Positions 1 through 7,209 of a stretch of DNA of 64,000 nt are shown one piece after another (the first letter of the stretch is position 1; each line of letters starts with the position of its first letter). Position numbers and translations under genes: made by a program. The stretch covers positions 305,931 through 369,930 of the forward strand of contig QCBJ01000001.1 of NCBI GenBank assembly GCA_003281645.1. Direction: 5' to 3'. The DNA is from Prochlorococcus sp. AG-347-G20 (lineage in GTDB: Bacteria > Cyanobacteriota > Cyanobacteriia > PCC-6307 > Cyanobiaceae). The notes below the pieces were generated by a model. That model was not told the DNA's origin, did no database searches, and was given only the letters and a program-made list of their open reading frames with translations.

Positions 1-345
1 AGTTCATTTGAAATAATGGCAAAAAGAATTGCATCAAAAAATAATATCTTTACGAACAAAAAATCATTCTGGATTTACAAAAAATTAAAACGGAAGGGTT
101 TTATTGCAGGTAAATATGAAATTTGTAATAACGAAAAAAACTCCTCGGATTTAGTCATTCGGGAAACAGTTTTACCAAAAGTTGTCAAAGAACTAGAGAT
201 CCAGGAACTTTCTTTTGAGGCTACTTATGATGATAAAGAAGATCTAAAAGAACTATTAGATTTATCAAATAAAAATTTATTAAATTCAAATGTAGATTCC
301 TGGAGAAAAGTTTTGCCTCTTTACCCTATTTCCCCAATTAACTAA
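1..345 (+). CDS. tsaB: TsaB-like tRNA threonylcarbamoyladenosine protein, C-terminal part
   Basis: The reading frame is open from base 1, with five codons before the first ATG at 16, so this is the 3' end of a gene that starts outside the window. The visible 114 residues contain a segment like 'RKGFIAGKYEI' and end in 'WRKVLPLYPISPIN'. That end resembles the Pro-x-Tyr-rich C terminus of cyanobacterial TsaB, the inactive ASKHA partner of TsaD in making t6A37 on ANN-reading tRNAs. The N-terminal nucleotide-fold motifs are not in the window, so the call rests on the tail only. The gene meets plsC tail to tail with four bases between. Confidence 0.55.
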   Translation, partial: SSFEIMAKRIASKNNIFTNKKSFWIYKKLKRKGFIAGKYEICNNEKNSSDLVIRETVLPKVVKELEIQELSFEATYDDKEDLKELLDLSNKNLLNSNVDSWRKVLPLYPISPIN

Positions 346-349
346 ATAT

Positions 350-970
350 TCATCCAATCAAATTATTAATCTTATCTTGAAGCTGCTTTGTTACAGAATT
401 CAGATCATCTCTTAATGAACTTTCTGGCGGTTGAATGGGCTTTCCCACTTTAATAACTATTTTTGAAAACATAGGAATAAAGAATTTAAATCTTATTAGT
501 CTATGTGAATTAACTATTGCAACAGGCAACAATAATTTTTGATTTTTAAAGGCTAATAATGCTGCACCGTGTTTGGGCTTATTCACTCGACCATTTTTTT
601 GACGAGTGCCATCAATAAAAATTCCAATAGAATTATCATTTGATAATTTTTTACATGCTGTTTTAATTGTATTTTTATCAACAATTCCTCTTTTTACAGG
701 ATACGCTCCACAAGCCTTGATAATAAAGCCGAGAAAAGGAATTTTAAAAAGCTCTGCCTTAGCCATAAAAGATATATTACGTCCAAGGGCATGTCCTAAC
801 AAAGGAGGGTCCAGTAAAGAACCATGGTTAGAAACCATGATAAAGGAATCTTTTTGAGGAATATTGTTTCTACCTATTAAATGACCTTTAAATACTATTT
901 TATAAATAGGAAATACAAAAAGCTTGCTAACTAATTCATAGATTAATTTTTGAATAGTATGATTTTTCAT
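350..970 (-). CDS. plsC: 1-acyl-sn-glycerol-3-phosphate acyltransferase (PlsC family)
   Basis: A 206-residue acyltransferase expected to acylate lysophosphatidic acid at sn-2, giving phosphatidic acid at the membrane. The catalytic HX4D motif is His49-Gly-Ser-Leu-Leu-Asp54. The second family motif, usually Glu-Gly-Thr-Arg, reads Asp120-Gly-Thr-Arg, a conservative change. 'Asp-Pro-Pro-Leu' follows the first motif, and 'PVKRG' lies near residue 91. It is the last gene of the minus-strand run rpaB-plsX-fabH-fabD-plsC, five bases after fabD, so it completes the pathway begun by PlsX. The length is usual for the short bacterial PlsC type. Confidence 0.9.
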   Translation of the reverse strand: MKNHTIQKLIYELVSKLFVFPIYKIVFKGHLIGRNNIPQKDSFIMVSNHGSLLDPPLLGHALGRNISFMAKAELFKIPFLGFIIKACGAYPVKRGIVDKNTIKTACKKLSNDNSIGIFIDGTRQKNGRVNKPKHGAALLAFKNQKLLLPVAIVNSHRLIRFKFFIPMFSKIVIKVGKPIQPPESSLRDDLNSVTKQLQDKINNLIG

Positions 971-975
971 GCAAA

Positions 976-1872
976 TTAATAAGATATTTGATCAGAAGAT
1001 GAAACTTGAGAAATTTTTACATCTTTAAGATATCTTTTTCCTAAACCGCTTAGTACGTTAGAAGGGCCAATTTCAACAATATGAAGATCACTATCTTTTG
1101 CCATTAAATCCATAGTTTCTCTCCACCTCACTCCATTACACATTTGCTTTTCTAATCTAATTTTAAGCTCGTTTGGATCACTGCAAAGTGAAGGTTCATA
1201 ATTGCTTATGACAGGGAAAGAGGGAGTGTTAAAATCAAACTGTGTTAAATACTCAGAAAATTTTGATGAAGGTTCATTCATAAATGGCGAATGAAATGCA
1301 CCTGAAACATTTAATTTCAGGAATCTTTTACAAGAAATTTCTCTCGATAAATTATCTAATGCTTCAGTAGATCCTGATAAGACAACTTGGGAAGAGCTAT
1401 TATCATTAGCAATTACAATATCATCATTTTTTTGTACTAACAAATCAAGTTGATTTCTATCAAAACCAATTACTGCTGCCATAGATCCTTTCCCAGCATT
1501 TACCATTAATTGAGACCTCTCTTTTATTAGAGAAACACAATCTTCGAATGAAAAAACATCCGCACAATATAGTGCAGTGATTTCTCCTAAACTATGCCCA
1601 GCAACATAAGTTGGTTTAAATCCATTTTCCTTTAATGCATCTAATAAAATTGATTCAACTAAAAAAAGACAAATTTGTGTATTTCTTGTGTTATTTAAAT
1701 CAATAAAAGGATTTGTTGGTTCAGTTTTTAACTCACAAATTTCAAATAAATTCCTCTCAAATATTTCAGATGCATAACTAAACCTCTCTTTTGTGTTGGG
1801 CAAATTTTCAATTTGTTTTGCCATTCCAATTTTTTGCGAACCCTGTCCAGGGAATACCCATGCAACTGTCAT
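976..1872 (-). CDS. fabD: Malonyl-CoA:ACP transacylase
   Basis: A 298-residue FabD that loads malonyl groups from CoA onto acyl carrier protein for fatty acid synthesis. It shows the N-terminal GQGSQ motif (residues 9-13), the nucleophile elbow GHSLGE with Ser94, and the catalytic His194 in 'GAFHSPFM'. The length is normal for a stand-alone FabD. It lies 15 bases after fabH and five before plsC, so it is almost surely cotranscribed with them. No fusion to another polyketide or fatty acid domain is present. Confidence 0.96.
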   Translation of the reverse strand: MTVAWVFPGQGSQKIGMAKQIENLPNTKERFSYASEIFERNLFEICELKTEPTNPFIDLNNTRNTQICLFLVESILLDALKENGFKPTYVAGHSLGEITALYCADVFSFEDCVSLIKERSQLMVNAGKGSMAAVIGFDRNQLDLLVQKNDDIVIANDNSSSQVVLSGSTEALDNLSREISCKRFLKLNVSGAFHSPFMNEPSSKFSEYLTQFDFNTPSFPVISNYEPSLCSDPNELKIRLEKQMCNGVRWRETMDLMAKDSDLHIVEIGPSNVLSGLGKRYLKDVKISQVSSSDQISY

Positions 1873-1887
1873 AATGCTCCTTTTTTT

Positions 1888-2895
1888 TTAACCCCATTTA
1901 ATGAGGGCTGCACCCCAACTTAACCCAGCACCAAAACCACTTGTAGCAATAATATCATTATGTTTAATTCTATTATCTCTAATAGCCTCATCCATCACTA
2001 GTGGAATTGTTGCTGCTGAAGTATTACCATATTTTTCTAAATTGCTAAGAATTTTTTCTCCAGGGATTTTTAATCTTTCTCCTACAGAATCCAATATCCT
2101 TTGATTAGCTTGATGCAATACAAGCCAATCAACTTCATCGGAAGTATAATTCATTTTTTTGAACAACTTTTCAAGAATTATCGGAACTTCTCTAACTGCA
2201 AATTTATACACTTCCTGACCATTCATCTGAATTGGAGAAAAAGCTCCACTTAAAAAATCAATATTATCAATTATTGAATCTTTATTATTTTTTGATGAAA
2301 GATTAAGAAAAGAACCCCTTTCTCCGTCAGTTCTCATATCAAAACCAATTAAATTATCATATTCATTAGTGGCTTCAATAGCTAATGCACCTGCACCATC
2401 TCCAAAGAGAATACAACTTCTTCTATCATTCCAGTCAACAAAGCTTGATAGTTGATCTGCTCCTATAACAATAGCCCTTTTAAAACTACCCCCTTTTAAA
2501 AATTGTGATGCTGTAATTAAGGAAAATAAGAAACCACTACATGCTGCAGTTAAATCGAAAGCTACTGCATTAGCTGCCCCTAATTTAGCTTGAATGGATG
2601 GCGCTGATCCAAATAAATCATGCGGAGTAGAAGTTGCTAAAACAATCAAATCAATCGTTTTAATCTCCCAATTAGCCATTTCTATAGCAGTTAGAGCAGC
2701 CTTATAGCCCATCTCAGTAACATTATCTCCTAAGCTAGATATTCTTCTCTCAGAAATACCCGTTCTAGATTTTATCCATTCATTGCTTGTATCAACCTTT
2801 TGACTAATTTTTTGATTAGTCAGAATTTGATCAGGTACATAACTTCCGCTCCCCTTGAATGATACTCCAATCTGATTAAAATTTATTACTTCCAA
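1888..2895 (-). CDS. fabH: Beta-ketoacyl-ACP synthase III
   Basis: A 335-residue KAS III that condenses acetyl-CoA with malonyl-ACP, the first elongation step. The catalytic triad is visible: Cys119 in 'DLTAACSGF', His261 in 'VLHQANQRI' and Asn291 in 'KYGNTSAATIP'. The length fits the family (about 315-335). It is the third gene of the rpaB-plsX-fabH-fabD-plsC run and lies 53 bases after plsX, the largest gap in the run. A secondary promoter could fit in that gap, but I cannot point to one with confidence. Confidence 0.97.
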   Translation of the reverse strand: MEVINFNQIGVSFKGSGSYVPDQILTNQKISQKVDTSNEWIKSRTGISERRISSLGDNVTEMGYKAALTAIEMANWEIKTIDLIVLATSTPHDLFGSAPSIQAKLGAANAVAFDLTAACSGFLFSLITASQFLKGGSFKRAIVIGADQLSSFVDWNDRRSCILFGDGAGALAIEATNEYDNLIGFDMRTDGERGSFLNLSSKNNKDSIIDNIDFLSGAFSPIQMNGQEVYKFAVREVPIILEKLFKKMNYTSDEVDWLVLHQANQRILDSVGERLKIPGEKILSNLEKYGNTSAATIPLVMDEAIRDNRIKHNDIIATSGFGAGLSWGAALIKWG

Positions 2896-2948
2896 AAGAG
2901 TTTTTTAGTTACTTATATTAGTCAAACATAAATTTGACTCAATATGTT

Positions 2949-4355
2949 TTATGAATTTAAAACTTGAAGCTTTTGCAGTTGATTTAAATTGTCCATAACT
3001 CCATGATTGACTGCGGAGTGAGCCAAGCGAAGAGCACTAACTACTGATAAAGATTTGCTACTTCCATGACCAATGACGCAAATTCCATTTACCCCAAGTA
3101 ATAAAGCTCCACCATGTTCGGCATGATCTAACCTTTTCTTAATTCTAAGTAGATTACTTTTTAAAAAAGCTGAACCAACTTTCCCCCGCCTTCCACGTGG
3201 CAGCTCAGATCTCAAAATATCTAACAAAACTCCTCCCACAGATTCAAGAAATTTCAATAATATATTGCCAGTAAATCCATCACAGACTACTACGTCGAAA
3301 CTACCTGATAATACATCTCGCCCTTCACAATTACCTCCAAAATCAAAACTTTTTTCAGCAGATAATAATTCAAATGTTTTTACGGATAAATCATTACCTT
3401 TGCATTCTTCTTCTCCAATATTTAAAAGTCCAATTCTTGGTTTTTTTACTTGTAAGACATCTTTTGCATAAATGTTACCTAGAAGCGCAAATTGATACAG
3501 ATAAGATGGCTTACAATCAGTATTTGCGCCAACATCTAAAACTAATACCGGACGAGTTTGATCCCTTGTTGGAAATAATGCTCCAATAGCTGGTCTATCA
3601 ATCCCTTTTAATCTTCCAATTCTAAATATGGCAGAAGCCATCATGGCGCCTGAATTACCCGCTGAGTATACAGCTTCAGCTTTATTATTTCTCACTAAAT
3701 CCATTGCAACATTTATACTTGCATTTTTCCTTTTTCTAACTGCAGTAGCTTCTTCATTCATCCCAATAGGCTCTCCACTATCAATTAATTCAAGACGATT
3801 ATTATCGATTTCATTTTCTAATAATTCTGCTAAACCAGTTTTATCTGCTGCATCTTTTACTTTTTCAATTTTGCCGACAAACTTTATATTTATTGGAAAT
3901 CTACTTATTGCTTCAAGGCAACCCTCAAGAATTGGACCAGGAGCATAATCTCCACCCATACCATCAACTGCGATCCAAATTCTTCTAGATTGAGATTCCT
4001 CCACTCTATCTAAAATATTATCGTTATTTTGCAACCTTTTTAATGGATCAAAAACTAATGGCTGTAATGTATTTTTAGCTATTGAACTAGCATTTGAAAC
4101 GACACTGCTGGCAGTATTCACAACAGATTCAGCGCTTGAAACTACATTTCCCGCCACATTACTAGCCACATTACTAGCAGTGCTCACTACAGAACCAGCA
4201 CCAGAAACTACATTTCCCGCCACATTACTAGCCGTTACCGCAGAACTGGCAGCACTATCAACTATAGAAGTCACAGCCGAATTCCTTTTGTACCAAATAA
4301 CTAATCTTCTAATAGCTCTGGGTTTATTAATTTTTTGTGCTGTTTCTTTCGCCAT
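2949..4355 (-). CDS. plsX: Phosphate acyltransferase PlsX with N-terminal 11-residue-repeat extension
   Basis: PlsX makes acyl-phosphate from acyl-ACP, the acyl donor for PlsY in phospholipid synthesis. The conserved core begins near residue 125 at 'RIWIAVDGMGGDYAP' and continues with 'GEPIGMNEEATAVRKRK' and 'VLDVGANTDCKP' to the C terminus. It matches the usual length of about 340. In front of it lies an unusual extension of about 123 residues: a basic start (residues 8-24), a Ser/Ala/Val/Asn-rich tract with an 11-residue period (about 31-96), and a linker. The core is certain. The role of the extension is unknown; an amphipathic membrane-binding helix is my inference. The start abuts the stop of rpaB with no spacer. 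Confidence 0.95.
   Translation of the reverse strand: MAKETAQKINKPRAIRRLVIWYKRNSAVTSIVDSAASSAVTASNVAGNVVSGAGSVVSTASNVASNVAGNVVSSAESVVNTASSVVSNASSIAKNTLQPLVFDPLKRLQNNDNILDRVEESQSRRIWIAVDGMGGDYAPGPILEGCLEAISRFPINIKFVGKIEKVKDAADKTGLAELLENEIDNNRLELIDSGEPIGMNEEATAVRKRKNASINVAMDLVRNNKAEAVYSAGNSGAMMASAIFRIGRLKGIDRPAIGALFPTRDQTRPVLVLDVGANTDCKPSYLYQFALLGNIYAKDVLQVKKPRIGLLNIGEEECKGNDLSVKTFELLSAEKSFDFGGNCEGRDVLSGSFDVVVCDGFTGNILLKFLESVGGVLLDILRSELPRGRRGKVGSAFLKSNLLRIKKRLDHAEHGGALLLGVNGICVIGHGSSKSLSVVSALRLAHSAVNHGVMDNLNQLQKLQVLNS
4068..4277 (-). repeat. 11-codon repeat tract inside plsX
   Basis: This encodes residues 27-96 of PlsX. Consecutive 11-residue units can be aligned from residue 42: 'ASNVAGNVVSG', 'AGSVVSTASNV', 'ASNVAGNVVSS', 'AESVVNTASSV', 'VSNASSIAKNT'. 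Val/Ala recur at fixed positions and Ser/Asn at the others. At the DNA level an identical 30-base segment occurs at 4138-4167 and 4204-4233, offset by exactly 66 bases (two units). The near identity suggests recent duplication or gene conversion within the tract. Confidence 0.85.
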
Positions 4356-5102
4356 TTATTTGCCATCAAAAGGAGCAATATCGACAATCCGTTGAAAAAG
4401 ATATCCTGTGCCCCTTGCTGTCAATATCAATTCTGGATTTGCTGGATCAGCCTCCAGTTTGGATCTTAATCTTGATATATGAACATCCACAACTCTTGTA
4501 TCTACATGTCTCTCGGGGGTATATCCCCAAACCTCTTTCAAAATCTCTCCTCTACTAAATGGCTCTCCTGACCTACTTACCAAAAGCTCTAAGAGACTAA
4601 ATTCCATACCAGTTAGTCTAATTCTCTCATCACTTTTAAAAACTTGTCTTCGATTTGTATCAATTTTAATATCCGTAACCAAAATTAATCCTGAATTAGG
4701 CATCCCAGGAATTTGCTCTTTGTCGATTCTTCTAAGAACACACCTAATTCTCGCTTCTAACTCTTTTGGGCTAAATGGTTTTACTACGTAATCATCAGCC
4801 CCTAATTCTAAACCTGTTATCCTATCTGCAACGTCTCCTAATGCGGTTAGCATAACAATTGGAACATCAGAATCTTTCCTTAACTCTTGACAAACTCCAT
4901 AACCATCTAGCTTTGGCATCATGACGTCGAGCACTACTAAATCAGGCTCATAATCTTTAAATAACTTTAGTGCTTCTTTGCCATCACATGCAGTTACAAC
5001 TTTGTAGCCAATCATGGAGAGACGTGTCTCCAGAATTCTTCTAATACTTGCCTCGTCATCAGCGACAAGTATAGTTTCTTTAGTTTGACTAGATAGAGCC
5101 AT
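4356..5102 (-). CDS. rpaB: OmpR/PhoB-type response regulator RpaB
   Basis: A 248-residue two-domain regulator. The receiver domain (about residues 10-125) has acidic residues Asp15/Asp16, phosphoacceptor Asp59 in 'VVLDVMMP', and the conserved Lys in 'VVKPFSP'. The C-terminal winged helix ends in 'TARGTGYLF'. Segments such as 'ASIRRILETRLSMIGY' and 'TGLELGADDYVVKPFSPKE' are typical of RpaB (Ycf27), which binds HLR1 sites and controls hli and photosystem genes in cyanobacteria. The partner kinase is usually Hik33/NblS, not in this window. It heads the plsX-fab-plsC run. The regulator at 11114-11896 is the RpaA paralogue. Confidence 0.9.
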   Translation of the reverse strand: MALSSQTKETILVADDEASIRRILETRLSMIGYKVVTACDGKEALKLFKDYEPDLVVLDVMMPKLDGYGVCQELRKDSDVPIVMLTALGDVADRITGLELGADDYVVKPFSPKELEARIRCVLRRIDKEQIPGMPNSGLILVTDIKIDTNRRQVFKSDERIRLTGMEFSLLELLVSRSGEPFSRGEILKEVWGYTPERHVDTRVVDVHISRLRSKLEADPANPELILTARGTGYLFQRIVDIAPFDGK

Positions 5103-5209
5103 TTGTTTCTATTAGCTAATCAGTAAGAGAATTTATTATTAACCTAATCTAACTTGTAGAGGGGCAATATCCCAAACATTCTAGTTCCATTACTTCATTC
5201 AGAGACTAA
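5103..5209. other. Divergent intergenic region between rpaB and radA
   Basis: 107 bases separate the start codons of rpaB (minus) and radA (plus), so promoters for both must lie here or upstream. I do not see a clear -10/-35 pair or an operator that I would name. Confidence 0.4.
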
Positions 5210-6571
5210 ATGTCTAGCAAATTATCTACTTTTATTTGTCAGAATTGCGGATCTGAAACTTCTCAATACTTTGGTAGATGCTTGAATTGCAACTCATGGA
5301 ATTCCATTGTTGAAGAAATAAAAAGTAAGAGATCTAAATATCAAGAAATAAAAAATATTAAAAATATTAAAAAATCTATACCGTTTAATGAAATTTCATC
5401 AAAAAAAATATCAAGATTTACAAGTGGTTTTAGTGAATTTGATCGAGTGCTTGGAGGTGGAATAGTACCTGGATCTGTTGTTTTACTAGGAGGAGAACCA
5501 GGTATAGGTAAAAGCACAATAGTTCTTCAATCAGCAGGAAAAATATCTCTTAATCAGAAAGTTTTATATATAACTGCAGAAGAATCTTTAGAACAAGTAA
5601 AAATTAGATGGGAAAGATTAAATCAAAACAGTATTGATTTACAAATTTTTGCAGAAACCAATTTATCTTTAATTATTGAAGAGATCAAACGTGTAAATCC
5701 AAGTTTCGCAATTATTGATAGTATTCAAGCCATCCACAATCACGAGATGGAAAGTTCTCCAGGATCGGTTTCTCAAGTTAGAGCATGTTCATCTGAATTG
5801 CAAAATCTTGCCAAAGAAAATAATATTGCGCTTCTAATAATTGGTCATGTAACCAAAGATGGTGCTTTAGCTGGTCCTAAAACTTTAGAGCATTTAGTTG
5901 ATACAGTTATAAACTTTGAAGGAGATAATATTTCCTCACATAGATTACTAAGAAGTATAAAAAATCGATTTGGATCGACTTTTGAAATTGGAATTTTTGA
6001 AATGCTTGAAGAGGGTTTACGAGAGTTAAAAAACCCAAGTTCAATTTTTACAAGTAAAGAAAATATTTCAGGTGTAACAACTACGATTACAAATGAAGGC
6101 ACTCGACCATTAGCAGTTGATATACAAGCACTGGTAAATAAAACTTTCTACAGTAACCCAAGACGTACTACAACTGGAATAAGCATAAATAGATTGCATC
6201 AAATTCTAGCTGTTATTGAAAAACACGTAGGGATCAAATTATCGGAATTTGATTGTTATGTAGCTACTGGTGGGGGTTTTGAGATTAATGATCCATCATC
6301 TGACTTAGGTGTAGCTATATCAATTTTATCAAGTTTGAAAAATATTCCTCCTTTGGCAAGTAGCTCATTTATTGGGGAATTAGGTTTGAGCGGTCAGGTT
6401 AGAAAATCGAATAACCTTCGAACAAAGATAGAAGAAGCTGTAAGACTAGGAATCAAAAATATAGTAGTGCCAAAACTAGAAGAGGAACTAAATAATAATT
6501 TTCAAAATTTAATAAACATCAAAGAAATATCCAATATTAAAGAAGCGGTTAACTATTCTTTATCAGATTAA
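5210..6571 (+). CDS. radA: DNA repair protein RadA (Sms)
   Basis: RadA is a RecA-like ATPase that promotes branch migration and processing of recombination intermediates. This 453-residue protein has the full layout. A four-Cys zinc finger (Cys10, Cys13, Cys24, Cys27) comes first, then Walker A 'GGEPGIGKST' (about 92-101) and the RadA-specific 'KNRFG' motif near residue 250. A Lon-protease-like C-terminal domain follows, with 'ATGGGFEINDPSSDLGVA'. The ATG start places the zinc finger at the expected distance. It stands alone on the plus strand and meets ycf3 tail to tail. Confidence 0.96.
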   Translation: MSSKLSTFICQNCGSETSQYFGRCLNCNSWNSIVEEIKSKRSKYQEIKNIKNIKKSIPFNEISSKKISRFTSGFSEFDRVLGGGIVPGSVVLLGGEPGIGKSTIVLQSAGKISLNQKVLYITAEESLEQVKIRWERLNQNSIDLQIFAETNLSLIIEEIKRVNPSFAIIDSIQAIHNHEMESSPGSVSQVRACSSELQNLAKENNIALLIIGHVTKDGALAGPKTLEHLVDTVINFEGDNISSHRLLRSIKNRFGSTFEIGIFEMLEEGLRELKNPSSIFTSKENISGVTTTITNEGTRPLAVDIQALVNKTFYSNPRRTTTGISINRLHQILAVIEKHVGIKLSEFDCYVATGGGFEINDPSSDLGVAISILSSLKNIPPLASSSFIGELGLSGQVRKSNNLRTKIEEAVRLGIKNIVVPKLEEELNNNFQNLINIKEISNIKEAVNYSLSD

Positions 6572-6575
6572 AAAA

Positions 6576-7097
6576 TTAAAGATACATATCGATTGAACTT
6601 CTTCCAGAGTTTTTCAACCAATTCTCAATATCTAGATAACCACCTGGATATAATCTGACTGCTTTAGACCAGACTTCAGCAGCTTTATCAAACCAAATAT
6701 CTCTCTGATCTAAATCACCACTTTGCTCAGCATATCTTCCCCTTTTTTCATAAATCAAACCTATATTTTTAAGGCATGATGGCTGTTTGGGATTTTCTAC
6801 TAATGCTTTTTCATAAGTTTCAATAGACAGATCCTCTTCACCATTACTCATATATATTATTGCCATATTTTTTAAAGTCTCACCCCTATCAATTTTATTT
6901 TCTTCAAGTAGTAAACTCTCTTTGTAATATTCTAATGCTTCCGAATAATCCCCATTATTTTGTGCAGCTAGGCCATCTCTATAATATATGTATGCTTTTT
7001 TTTCTTTCTCTGCAATAGGCATTATTTTTACTATTGATTCAGCAATTACAGTAAAAGCTTTATCTATAAAATTGTCTCTGTTTTGATTACTTGGCAC
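6576..7097 (-). CDS. ycf3: Photosystem I assembly protein Ycf3
   Basis: Ycf3 is a thylakoid-associated TPR protein needed to assemble photosystem I. I place the start at the GTG at 7095-7097, giving 173 residues, the usual Ycf3 length. The protein then begins '[18 protein letters not shown]', which matches the family N terminus. An upstream ATG at 7190 in the same frame would add 31 hydrophobic residues unlike Ycf3. TPR units are visible at '[20 protein letters not shown]', '[20 protein letters not shown]' and '[18 protein letters not shown]'. It is divergent from the copper ATPase gene. Confidence 0.92.
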   Translation of the reverse strand: MPSNQNRDNFIDKAFTVIAESIVKIMPIAEKEKKAYIYYRDGLAAQNNGDYSEALEYYKESLLLEENKIDRGETLKNMAIIYMSNGEEDLSIETYEKALVENPKQPSCLKNIGLIYEKRGRYAEQSGDLDQRDIWFDKAAEVWSKAVRLYPGGYLDIENWLKNSGRSSIDMYL

Positions 7098-7209
7098 CGC
7101 TCTAAAACTAATAAAGTTAATATAGTAATTTAAAAAATAACTATTTAAAAAGTTTAATACATTTATTATTATAGTTAAAAAAAAGGTCAAACATTAATTT
7201 GCTTCAATT

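Noticed and set aside
4180..4395. Plus-strand frame opposite the plsX repeat tract
   Set aside because: It arises from the repetitive codons of plsX read on the other strand; Thr/Ala-rich with no motif.
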